NCBI GenBank assembly: GCA_034670405.1
Contig: JAXDDX010000001.1
Span: forward strand, 10,807,001-10,871,000
Direction: 5' to 3'
Source: Hoplostethus atlanticus
Lineage: Eukaryota; Chordata; Actinopteri; Trachichthyiformes; Trachichthyidae
Length of the DNA stretch: 64,000 nt
Under the pieces are notes generated by a model. That model was not told where the DNA came from, ran no database searches, and saw only the letters and a program-made list of their open reading frames with translations. Position numbers and translations under genes: made by a program. Below are positions 45,401 through 56,219 of this stretch, one piece after another. How positions within the stretch are numbered: the stretch's first letter is position 1; each line of letters begins with the position of its first letter.

Positions 45401-45564
45401 TCTTCCTTTAGCTGGGTGTGTCCGGACTATTCAGGAACCTGGACCTGCAGTTGCTCCAGCCCATGTCTCTTACTCTGATGCACTCCAGCGCCCCTCTGGC
45501 CAACGACTCCACCATAAGCCTGGACCCCATGGAGATCTCTGCCTTCAAGCTCAAACTGCACTAA
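31345..45564 (+). CDS. man2a2: Alpha-mannosidase IIx (Golgi, GH38)
   Basis: MAN2A2 is a type II Golgi membrane enzyme that trims two mannoses from hybrid N-glycans on the way to complex glycans. Coding exons: 31345-31476, 32091-32348, 33462-33606, 34877-35048, 35840-35967, 36176-36349, 36983-37169, 37749-37926, 38089-38291, 39327-39509, 39776-39890, 39998-40068, 40168-40333, 41342-41578, 41859-41981, 42274-42388, 42981-43114, 43358-43499, 43733-43866, 44756-44950, 45081-45191 and 45412-45564. All phases agree, and the sum is 1151 residues (human about 1150). [19 protein letters not shown] is the cytoplasmic start and membrane anchor, followed by a coiled-coil stem ([14 protein letters not shown]). 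GH38 zinc and catalytic motifs are present: [16 protein letters not shown] (nucleophile Asp) and [13 protein letters not shown] (zinc His). It ends AFKLKLH. A cassette exon (44086-44163) may add 26 residues. Confidence 0.96.
32411..33354 (+). mobile_element. Non-autonomous Tc1-like element in MAN2A2 intron 2
   Basis: Inverted terminal repeats start CAGTTGTGGTCAAAAGTTTA on the left and match the reversed right end (ending 33354), each bordered by TA (32409-32410 and 33355-33356), the Tc1/mariner target. Internal sequence retains pieces of both ends of a transposase coding region, with the middle missing. It is inserted in the MAN2A2 sense orientation. Confidence 0.88.
32798..32995 (+). pseudogene. 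Tc1-like transposase N-terminal fragment
   Basis: The frame [20 protein letters not shown] continues through [15 protein letters not shown], the paired helix-turn-helix DNA-binding region of Tc1 transposases, and ends at a stop after about 65 codons. The DDE catalytic region is absent, so this copy cannot encode an active transposase. Confidence 0.8.
35165..35660. mobile_element. hAT-type MITE-like element in MAN2A2 intron 4
   Basis: The left edge (AGTGTTGCATGGTAAACC) and the reversed right edge (AGTGTTGTCACGATACCAAA) share the AGTGTTG start and a loosely similar continuation, as in hAT-derived MITEs. There is no coding potential inside. No clean 8-bp target duplication is visible, so the limits are approximate. 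Confidence 0.4.
42394..42471. repeat. (CA)n microsatellite at a MAN2A2 splice donor
   Basis: About 39 CA repeats begin 5 bases after the exon/intron junction at 42388/42389 (CCAG/GTAATACACAC). Confidence 0.95.
44086..44163 (+). CDS. man2a2: Candidate 26-codon cassette exon of MAN2A2
   Basis: A strong pyrimidine tract plus CTCAG precedes 44086, and GTAATG follows 44163. The 78 bases are open, with phase 0 at both ends, exactly matching the phase-0 junction between exons 43733-43866 and 44756-44950. The peptide ([20 protein letters not shown] and six more residues) is amphipathic, with bulky hydrophobic and basic residues. Mammalian MAN2A2, as I recall it, has no insert here, so this would be an alternative or lineage-specific exon. 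It could also be a cryptic site. Confidence 0.45.
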
Positions 45565-47406
45565 GAGCATTCTAGACTACAAGAGGCAATAAAACCCACC
45601 AGGCTAAGACTCGGACCAAGACCAGGCCCCAGCCGGCCGGCCATGTTCAGCCTAGCACAGAGGGGCTGCGTCTCTCTGCTTTGTCTGCGTGTGTTTCTAG
45701 TGCACATGCTGATCCACATACAGCCCAGTTTGGAGAAGCAGGTTCCCCTGTAACAGGACTGACTGCACAGCAGGGGGCAGACGATAGCTGCGGCCGTCTC
45801 CGAGAGTAAGAAACTTTGGATTTTGCTGACTGCCCAAATCACTCATCAGATGGGGGTTATCTACTGCGGCTCTGTTTTTCCATTGCAATAGTTATTGAAA
45901 AAGAAATCTCATTAAGTTCTGTTTTTGCAAGAACTTGATTAAACATGTCTTTTGTGTCCCTGCTCCATCCTGGACTTACTACTGAATGTAAATATCACAG
46001 TGGCAGGGACCCGGGACTCGTGCTTCATCGGAGTGCAATTTACAAAGCTTTATTTAGTGTATGATTTTTTTTTTTCTACCAGTGAAGGACTTCCTCTTTA
46101 GTAGAAACACGTCACAGCTGTTTGTTTTTCTACCTGCAAATGTAATGTTGACTGCATTTTTACATATTTTTTTTTTGGGACCATTTCGAATGCAGCAGCG
46201 TGAATGTGTGGCCTCTTCATCTCCCTCCCTGGGTGACCCAAGCTATGGCTCTATAAACTATTGTACTTTTTTTTTTTTCTCCTTTTGGTAATCATATCTC
46301 CTTTTTTTTTTTTTTAAGGATGTCTGTTTCCTGTTGTTTCCTGTAGATAGTCTGAAGACTCTCTCACACGTCTCTTTCCTACACTTCTTCTAGCTTCTTC
46401 TTTCATTGGGGTTCAGCCATTCCTGTGTTCGTGCTTGGTATGTCGTTGTTGCGAGGGCGGTTTTGTGTACTATACTGTATGCAGTAGAAGAGTCAACAAA
46501 GATTATACCTCATCTAAAATGTGTCAGATATATTGGGGTGAATGTGTGTGTATGTGTGGTATGTAGATGTGAATACTTGGGATTACTTGGGTAGTGAGGT
46601 TACAGAGGTTACAGTGCACTATCAGGGACCATTCATAGGTAGGCATCAATCAGTTTGGGGTGTTAGTGTGGAGCGCTGGGTCCCTTTTTTGAAGATCCGA
46701 ACTTTCATAAACACAAGATGTTGGATCAAACCATACACAGGGATCAGGGGCGGGGGAAATGTTTCTTCAAATGAGTTGCAGTTTTTTAAAACTTTCAGAG
46801 CCACAGTGCTTCTTATTCCAAGGCTGGTGTTGAGGCACTCTGGTCCATATCAGCCTTTTCAGTGAAAGATGTTCTCATCTGTGCCCAATGCTGAAGCAAG
46901 ACATCTCATCCTGACACATCTCACACTTTGTACTGCGCCACTGTCTCATACCCTCCTACTGCGTTTCATTTCTCAACCTGTCATCCTATTCATTTTCCAC
47001 AGGAGGTCTGCTTTGTTGCACTCCTCCGGCTTATGTGTCAACTCAATAGTGTAATGTCTGGTCTTCCGTAGTTCAGTAAAGGCCACTCTTTCACAGCTAG
47101 CGCTTCGGTTTCCTTCCGTGCTCCAGCTGTGGAAGCATTTCTGGAAGACCAGACTTCACTGCATCTGAAATTGCACTTTCTCCCGTTGTCTTATAACTCT
47201 CATACTTTCTCTCCTACTGTGTCAGTGTGTGTCTGAGTCACTCTGTATGTATCAATGTCTTTTTTTATGTGATATTTGTTGTAGCACTATTTTTTTTGTT
47301 TGGTGAGATGGAATTTATGAAGGCGTGATCTCCTGTATTTGTTTCTTTGTGGTTATCGGTGGACAAAAGATGTATAGAGCTACGGGTGAGATGGGGAAGG
47401 AATAAA
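45565..47406 (+). other. MAN2A2 3' UTR
   Basis: After the stop there is no supported open frame. A long T-rich, low-complexity stretch leads to AATAAA at 47401-47406, giving a 3' UTR of about 1.85 kb. No clear earlier canonical poly(A) signal was noted, apart from an AATAAA at about 45588 right after the stop. Confidence 0.5.
47401..47406 (+). terminator. MAN2A2 distal poly(A) signal
   Basis: AATAAAG about 1.84 kb beyond the stop codon, followed by a T- and TG-rich stretch typical of a downstream element. Confidence 0.55.
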
Positions 47407-47429
47407 GATGAAATGAGCGATCTTCTCTT

Positions 47430-49466
47430 TTCTGTTGTCTGTGTGCATCTGCAATGATTAACCCCCAGACATCTTATTTTTCTGTTCTTTTAACGTATTG
47501 ATGGATGTTTAGTGTATTTGTATGCTGTTCTCTGGTCTCCCATAGCAACAACACAGGACTATTATTCATTCTCCCTCTTGTACAGCAGTAGGGGGCAACG
47601 TTGAATCAGTGTGGGTACGACAGGTGGTGCATACAGATGCTGAGTCTCTTGAGTCTTGCGATATCAGCCCTTTTAGCCTATCCAGCGGTTGAGCAGATAA
47701 CCTGGAGTCAAACTGGGCAGGATGAACCACTTTCAAATCACTTTAAACCTACTGTGAGGAAAAGGTGTTGCTTTGAATGTGAAATGAACTTGAGATGTGA
47801 TGTTTTAGTGTCTTCATTTCTTTAATTATTTCATAATAGACTAATTAGTAGGCAGTACTCAAGATATGACTCATGCCAGACCAATAATGCCAGCTGAAGG
47901 ACATGCAGGACAGACAAGCCATTGTGTCTGTCCTGCTGATACAAACTCGCACCACATAAAAACACGTCAAGTGAAATGAGGTACAAGTATAAGTGGCTCT
48001 TAAGCTGATTTAAGACAGACACATGCACACACACTTGTCATGCAAGGCATGATGCATCCAAGGAACTGAAGTGAGCAGTGATTTCTCCCGGCAGATCTTA
48101 TGGGCCACAAAATGAACGTACCATCGCCCATGGACCCAGCGCCCCGCTTCCCTACTGGGTGCTAGAGAAAAATTGTTAAACTAAGCAGTACTACAACCTC
48201 CCATTTATATTAATTTGATGTAAATATTAATGGCTGCCACATTGTAGTGGGATCTGAGGCTTGGGGAACTATTTGAAGGCTTTTTGGCAGTGCCCTCCAA
48301 GCCACTGGATGGTGGGGAGTAGATTGAGTGCTGGCACACTGTTAAAGCTCAACCCCCTGGAGTGAATAATAACTCTCAATAATGTATGGCCAGGAAGAAG
48401 CGATGAAGGATCTGCTCTCTTGGGGGGGTGTGTGTGTGTGTATTGCGTGACACTAAGGTGTCCAAAACCCCTAACAAGCTGTTAAACTCAGACTGTAAAG
48501 AAATCATAGCTGACATGACACCCAAAGTACTTTTATTCCAGCATGAAATTGATCTCCACAATATTTACATCCATTGTCAGTTAAATAAAAAAGATATAAA
48601 AGAAACATAGAAAATGCAATAGCTCTTCATTCACTGATCAGTTTTAAATATTTTAACCATTCTGGCCTTTAGATCTAAAAGCTTTGATTCAACTTGTGTG
48701 CCCACAAGTCTTTCATTGTCCTTGATGGGAAACATAGCATACATTTGTCTTTCAACCTGTATGGTGCTCGCTGTAAAAAGGGAAAGTGCTTTACCCTGAT
48801 GAAGACGTTCTGGGAGAGAAGCCCCAAAATCAATATAGCTTGTATGGGGAGAATGAAGACAAAATGATCTTATTTCTCACCAAATAGCAAAAGCAAAGTA
48901 GAAAATGATGAACAGGTTAGACAAGTAGCTTTGGGTTAAGTGATTTTGTTTTTCTTTCATTCAAAAACTCCACTGCAGGCTACAAATCAAGGAGATTATG
49001 TGACTGATATGATGCCTATATGCTGCATTGACAAATTCCCACCAGTGCCTTGACTGAAAACAGAGCATCCCCCACACTCAGCCTCCAGGCTGTATTAATA
49101 TACTATTCCCAAGTATCCTGCACAAATCTTGAATCTCCAATTTAAATTTTTCATATTGTAAATTAACAGTTTACAACATCCCCCCACTATCAATGTACTA
49201 TCACTGTACTATCACTGTACTATCAAATGAAAAATGCATAGAATGTGAAATTTGATCAAACATGGTCAAATAGATCAACTAAACTTCAGACATCAATTAA
49301 AACTGCAACTGGTGTTTGACTGTCAAAGCAAATACATAAGGAATACATCCATCCTCAAGTGTTAATCAAATATGATAAATTAACAAATAAATCAATAAAT
49401 AAACAGGAAAAACCAAGTGATTGACTTTCTTTAATGCATTTGGATGGAACGGTAAGACAGTAAGGC
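47430..49466. other. Spacer between convergent MAN2A2 and FURIN
   Basis: No gene is seen here. Open frames are short and without domains. An 11-base tandem repeat lies at 49188-49225. An alternative longer FURIN 3' UTR could extend into this AT-rich DNA. Confidence 0.45.
49188..49225. repeat. 11-bp tandem repeat, about 3.5 copies
   Basis: TATCACTGTAC is repeated (the first copy has A for C at position 6), followed by a partial fourth copy. Confidence 0.85.
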
Positions 49467-49472
49467 TTTATT
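49467..49472 (-). terminator. FURIN poly(A) signal
   Basis: TTTATT on plus (AATAAA on minus), about 165 bases past the FURIN stop codon. Confidence 0.5.
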
Positions 49473-49633
49473 TCAGATGATTGAGCTGAGCCTATGTGGT
49501 TCTCATTCATGTATTAGTTCCATAGAGTAAGTTCTGAGCCAGCGCTGATAAGACCGAGGACAAGGTATAATAGTGCCAGAGCCACTGCTCAGATAACACA
49601 GATGCAGGGTTCAGACGCTGACCAGGGAGAGTG

Positions 49634-52600
49634 CTAGAGCGAGCTCTGTGTCTTAATGAAAGCTGTCCTCTCGCTGTGACAGTCCACCTCACTGTCTGAT
49701 TCAGACTCATAGGCAGCCATGTCCTCATCTCCCCACACAGTGGGGATCCCCTTGTAGCATATCCGTGCCTTCCTCTCCCGTCCCTGGCCAAAGCCAAAGC
49801 CCACCCGGATCCCCCTTGTCCCCGATTCCACAGAGGGTAGTTTGGTCCTCCAGCCCCAGGAAGCACCACCTGAGCGAATCTGCAGCAAGAGGAAGACCCC
49901 CATGAAGGCAGCCAGGATAAAGGCACAGCTGAACACAGCCACTAGGGCAGGCAGCTGAGAGGACGGAGCTATGCTGAGCCTTGGGAGTTCAACACCTTGT
50001 CCTCTGTCGTCTTCTGCTGGGCTCTCCCCCTCTGGCTGGGCTCCTTCACCCTGGAGTCCCCCACCAGAAGGGGATTTGCGCTGGACCTGGTTCTGGTGCA
50101 GGCAAGAGGAGAGGACCAGGTGGCTGTGAGGCGGGCAGGAAAGGCAGTCGGTAGGCCCGGTGCCGGAGCAGGTGAGGCAGGCCGGGTTGCAGGAAAGGCA
50201 GGCCTGGACGGAGGATAGGTCCACCCAGTTCTCCAGGGAAAGGTTGAGGAGCTGCGGCCCGGATGTGAAGCCTGGGGGGCACAACTTCACACATCCCTGG
50301 AGGAAGAGGGAGAAGCCAGGGCTGCACTCTGGATGTGGAATGGGAGAGATAACAAACATGTCCACACTAATGCACACAGAGAGAAGATACACAACCACTA
50401 GCACACACACACACAACAACAATGTAATCCACGAGCCCTCAGTGATTTTTTCAAAATTTTGTGTGTCTAAATGCTGGGTACCAGTGAGGAGCTTGTGACT
50501 CCATCTGCCTTCCTTTAAAAAGGAGAGTTATCCTCCCCAACAGCTGCTTGACAACATGCCACCTCTTGCACTGTCGCACTTGTATTCTCTCCTGCTGATA
50601 CTCTCTATGTCTCTCCCTCTGATTCAAAATGACATGACATATGGCAATGTGCATATTCATAGGCCACGAGAGTCACTTGTAAATGAGTAATCTGAATTCA
50701 TGATGGTAATTTCGCCTTCCTTGATGGAGATGGAGATGGAGATGGAGGAAGCCCTCACCTATACAGATCTGCTGGGCATCAAATGTTTTGCAGCTGTTGT
50801 TGGACGGCCGGGGGAAGTCAGACGCCGAGGGATTAACAACACTGGGTCCAGTGCCCCACAGAATAAGGGTGAATTGACTCAATACACCTGAGAGAGTGAG
50901 AGAGAGAGGGGTAGAGCAGGAGGAGTAGAAGAGAATATGAATTTAACACGCCTAAGAAAAGTGTAGAGGCATTTCCTCCTGAGAGAGGACACGGAGCAGG
51001 GTGAGCCGGCTGGAACCTGAGGAGCAACACGAAGAGAAACACGAGGAGAGGATATGGGGGTGGAAAGAAAGGAAACAAGGAATGTGAGTTGTTTGATCAC
51101 AACACTGGAGGACCATCAACACAAGCAAGAGGAAGAGATCTGCCTATCTTATTTCCCCGGCTGCTCAGAGTAAACAATGCCACAGGAAAGCTCTAGGACT
51201 TAATGAGTTAAATCATTTATGAGAATGTGTTGCCGTATGCCTTTTGAAAGAAAACACAGTGCAATGTTTGGAAAAATACTCCTAGGATGCTGAAGTTTTG
51301 ACACTAAGGGCCTTCATCAAAAGGTTGCAAGGTTGTTTTCTTGCACATGGATCCATCTCTGCCCAGCAGCTATGAAAGGTTTTGATCAGGATGTGCGTAT
51401 GAGAGCCTTTCCCCTGGCACCATTACATACCATTACACAGGAAATGAGAAACAAAGGGTGGAAAGGAGGAGAAGGGACTCGGAAAGGCGTGAAAGCATCT
51501 AGGAGTTGATGAGGGGGCCGTGACCACCGGCTGAATGTGGGTGTGATGTGGCTCTGCGGGGTAACGGCGGTACATTGTGTTACCGTAGTCGTGTCCATTT
51601 ACTGCTACGTTCTCTATTTCCAGGGTCCACTCCCCTTGAGGATCCTCATCCCAGGAGTGAGTGGTCATGAAAGCCCAGTCATTAAATCCCTCTGAGGAGT
51701 AGTCATCAGGCCTGAATGAGAAAGTGAGTGAGTTGTTTGTGAGTTGTCAGTTATTCTTTGAGTGAATGGACACAAAAGGAGTATTTCAGCGAGAGAGTGC
51801 ATTTGTGTACATTTGTGTTTGTTTTTGTACAAATGTAATTAACTATACGTGTGCTTAGTATTTACCCAGCATGCACCAAAATGGGATGAATATGTTATTT
51901 CACTGGAGGCCAGCTGGGTTGTTTGTGTGAGAGAGACAGAGTGAAAGAGAGAGGTTTATACCAGGCGTAGGAGGATGTGTGTGAGATATTTTTCCTGGAG
52001 GCTAGGTGAATGTGTGGTTGCGAGTGTGTTTTACTATTTACCTGGGGGACAGCAGGGTGGAGCGTGTGCCCAGTGGGCTGATGAGATGGATGGCCAGCTT
52101 TCCTCTCTGGTTGTGGGAGAGAGTGATGCGAGCCTGGACGTGCTCCAGAGAGCCCACGTACTCTGGTCGTCCCCAGCAGGCGTCCACACTCTTGCTGAAC
52201 AACAGCTTGTTCCCGATGTCTCTACAAGGTTGACAAGTGGAGAGAGGGTGTGTGTAATGCTGCGTGAACACAGACATGGACACAAGCTCTGCAAGAAATC
52301 CACACAACTCTTCCAGATCAGAGGAGGAAAGGAGTGATATTCATCAGGCTAAGGACACAGACACACTGAAGCCACCCTCCTAACCTTGGTTCAGTGAGCA
52401 TGGTGTGAACACACTGGTGCTGTGGCCCCACTGTGGTCCAGTTCTGTGCCAGGGCCACCATGGCACCTGCATCCAGCAGCCCATAACCATATGAATGACT
52501 CACTGTGGGGAAAAAGATGAGGGGGATAAAGAGAGAATGGAGAGAATGTGCAGCAGGGATGAGAGAGAGAGACAGAGAGACAAAAACGTGAGAGGCAATG

Positions 52601-55600
52601 AACAGTCCACTCTTCACGGCGATACTGCAGCGATAGTGCCGGTAGTTGACTTGGACTAATGACTGTGGCCATTTCCAACCTCTGCGTCCCACTCCATTGG
52701 TTTTCCAGTCGACAGCACTGAGGTATCCGGGGCGGGAGGTTCTCACCACCAGGTGCTGCATGTCCCTCCAGGTCAGGTTCATACTGTAGAGGGAAGGAAA
52801 CACAATGACAGGACTAACTTTCCGCCATGGCATTCCCAAAGGGATCATATTCAGCATTATGTACTGAGGACAGTGAGGTTTTGACGACTTTAATACAATA
52901 CAGCAAAGGAAATGTGAGGAGTTACAGGATACAGAAAAGGTCAGAGATTGTAGACACACCTGAAATGTGACAATGGCATGGCTACAAGCTTACCATGCAC
53001 AGTAAGGACAGCCATACAGTTCTGAAAGATCATACTCTGACATAGAGGAAGCCCTGAGGGATAGTCGGTCAACCATAACAGAGATATGGATTCACATTAC
53101 GGTTTTAACGCCAGTGTAAAACACCATTATCAAAGGAACACAATAACCTATTGTGTTGAAAGGTCAGGGGACGTGGTAAAACAGTGGCTACAACACCCTG
53201 GAGGGCTGTGTCTAGCCCGTCTGTAATGATAGGCTCTAATGAGTTCTGGGACCGGGAGATGGGTCACCTTCCACACAGTAGAAGACCAATAAAAAAAAGC
53301 TCCTCCTACAGATTTACTGAGAGGCACAGCAGAGGAGAAAGGTATTCAGAGGAGAAGCCTTTGAGAGAAAAAGCAGTTCCATGGGTGAAGATAATCAAAC
53401 CATGAATCACGCGGCTTTACTGGCTCGGTTCGTGCATGGCAGGCAGGAATAGAAACACAGAACTGCACTGAGGCACGTCACCTCTACCTCCGCCCACATC
53501 AGTATTCACATCTCGCACTCTCATGTGTTATTAATGGGCAAGAACCACCATCCACTCAATGTCACCTCGTCAATGAGGGAGGAAAAATCCAAACATTAGA
53601 AGGCCGAAACAGCCCTCCGTCTATTAAATGATTCCATCTCTATGAAATCCAGCGGGGTCCAACTCAGATATACTAGCTACCCTGTTATTACTGTTTCTTG
53701 TCTTGGGGGGGGTGCGAAGGTGATCTGCTCACTGAAAACAATTGGCTTGACATTATCGATGACAAGGGATGGCGAGGACACATACCTGGCTTATACTTAT
53801 ACTAGTAAGAACTGACAGACCTGACACCTGTTAGCCAATACCTAATGAGGAAATATGGAATGATGTAGAGTATGAGACTGCTGACTGATTAGAGGGCTGA
53901 CACACGACAGGAATATTCTCGAGCAGAAACCTTGGCTAGCGGTCCTAATGGAATTCAGATGTGTGTGTGGGCTACAACTGCTGATTTGCTTTGCTAATTA
54001 ACTGATTATGAAAAGTGTAATTTGCTAAGGAAACCATTTCTGGGCTGGGATAGAGGCCAGTGCACCCTTCCAGACAGCACACAAACACACACACACACAC
54101 CTTCCACAATCACACAGTGCAAGGTAACAAATGGAGTTTACAATATAGTGAAATAGAAAACAAAATCTGCTTTATTAGTTAGGAGTTATAGCCTAACAGG
54201 AGAAGCATGTCTCAGCCTCACTCACTTGGCCTCCAGAGCCAGGGCAATGATTCCAGCAGCCAGCGGGGCTGAAGCTGACGTCCCTGTGTGAGAGTCGGTG
54301 CATTTCTGCCTCAGGTCTGTGGTCACCTTGGAGACAGGAGAGGAGATACAGAAAGAGAGAGACAGTTAATATGACCCATTGAGTTTCCAACTTCAGTCTG
54401 AATGACGTTCATGGTGAAAGAAGTTGAGTGTTCGACAGGGGAGGGCTGGGGGCTATGGCAGTTCTGCCTGGAGCTATTGGTGACTGGAAAGAGGACAGAA
54501 TCAGTTCAATCTAAGGTCTGTGGATCCCTGGTAAAGGGTTACAGCCGGGGTAGTGGAGGCCAGCCAAGTCAGATTAGTCATGCTGAGGGGAAGTACGGCA
54601 GCACTAGGGTATACCTCTGCTCTCGGCCCCTGCCAATAGCAGTAAGATAATGAGGCCCGTCTGGGTCAAGATGAGGACACATCAAAAATGGCAAGATGCC
54701 ACAGGGCAAGGCGAAGGTTAGGGACACGTTCTTGGTGTGCCACTTTCTGCCTGAGAGCTTTGGCACTAATGATGTGTATCTCATGCTGTAGGTGAAATAC
54801 ACCTGGTTAGACGAGTGGAAAGATGCCTACCTGTCACTGGAGGGAAAGAAAAATTGGGTTGGTTCATACATAAGCCCACTGTTATACTTCGGAAACATAT
54901 GAACACACTGTCAAAAGAGCAGTCCTGCCAATAATGTGCCGTGTTGAACAGCAAAAAAGAGACAGCTTTGGAGGAGAATTGGGAGTTGGTGTTAATCTAA
55001 GATTATTCAACAGATAGTTCAAGCCTCACCGTGGAAGTATCTTACAGAGACCACCGCTTTCCTCTTAATAGTACAAATCTTAAATGACCGGTTTATTCAA
55101 ACTCTGGAGTGTTTACTCCTTTAGTTTGGTTATTCTGGGCAGGTGAGAACAATACCATTCAACATGAGTGCACACCAAATAACCGCAGGTCTCTGTCCTC
55201 TCGTTAGGAGTGAGAACATTCATATGGATTTATGACTATGTTGTTCATTGTTCAACCATGGTTGGTTGGATGTTGACATCTGATAGCCAGCAGTTACTCA
55301 TGCTGGGAAAGCCTAGCATAACAAAATGAGCCGAGGGAAAACCACAGTCTTGACCGATCCTCATATTCAGCTATTTCGTCTTGTGTTCTTAACTGCTATA
55401 AACACCAGAGAAGCTAAATTATGGCTAAATTAAGAGTACAGACAAATCCACCATGCTTAGCTAAATTTACAGGGATTGGGCAGTGTGAACCAAATACACA
55501 AATCCAGTCAACTTTTCCACGATGGTTTGGACCAAAGAGTGTTCTCTGTAGTTGTGATCACACCCTTAGAAACCAACGAGTCAACAAATGGCGGCGTCTG

Positions 55601-56171
55601 ACTGCTGAATCAACAGCGCACTAGTCACAGTATGGAGCGATTACTTGATTTAAAAATTACTCCAATTTCACACATTTGTGTTTGTTTGCCTGCGGCGTGC
55701 CTCTGGTGAATTTCGGAGGGAATGGCAGATTTGCGGGTGTTTTATGTTATTCTCAGTCCCTGAGGCAAGCCTTTCTACAGTTGACAAGCAGCTTGAAGGG
55801 AGTGTGTGGCGTCTCTCAATGTTTGTCAGTTTTGCTCACTGTGTGCTACACATCAGCCATGATTTTTGACAGCTGGATGCCGCTTTTAAGAAAGGGTAGA
55901 CAAACGTGTACGTGTCAAATGTTTCTGTCTTATTTGGGGTTCATCTCTATGTGGGAGTGTGATTGGGCCGATCAACACGCGCACCAATATTTGCCTTCCA
56001 CGGGTATATGAGAAAAGAGATTTCAGCACAATCACTTTTAGTTATTTTTGTGATCTTGACATTTAACAAAACTGAAATGTATTGAACCCAAAAAAGCCAC
56101 GGTGTGTATCAGAGTCTTGTTTAGGACACTTTTTCGGTTTCTATTTGGTTTACAATGGCAAAGATATTCAC

Positions 56172-56219
<48 letters not shown>

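Noticed and set aside
51386-51668. Furin frame continuing past 51584 into a Pro/Ser-rich stretch
   Set aside because: The in-phase donor at 51584 joins to [14 protein letters not shown] and matches the family; the continuation is intron.
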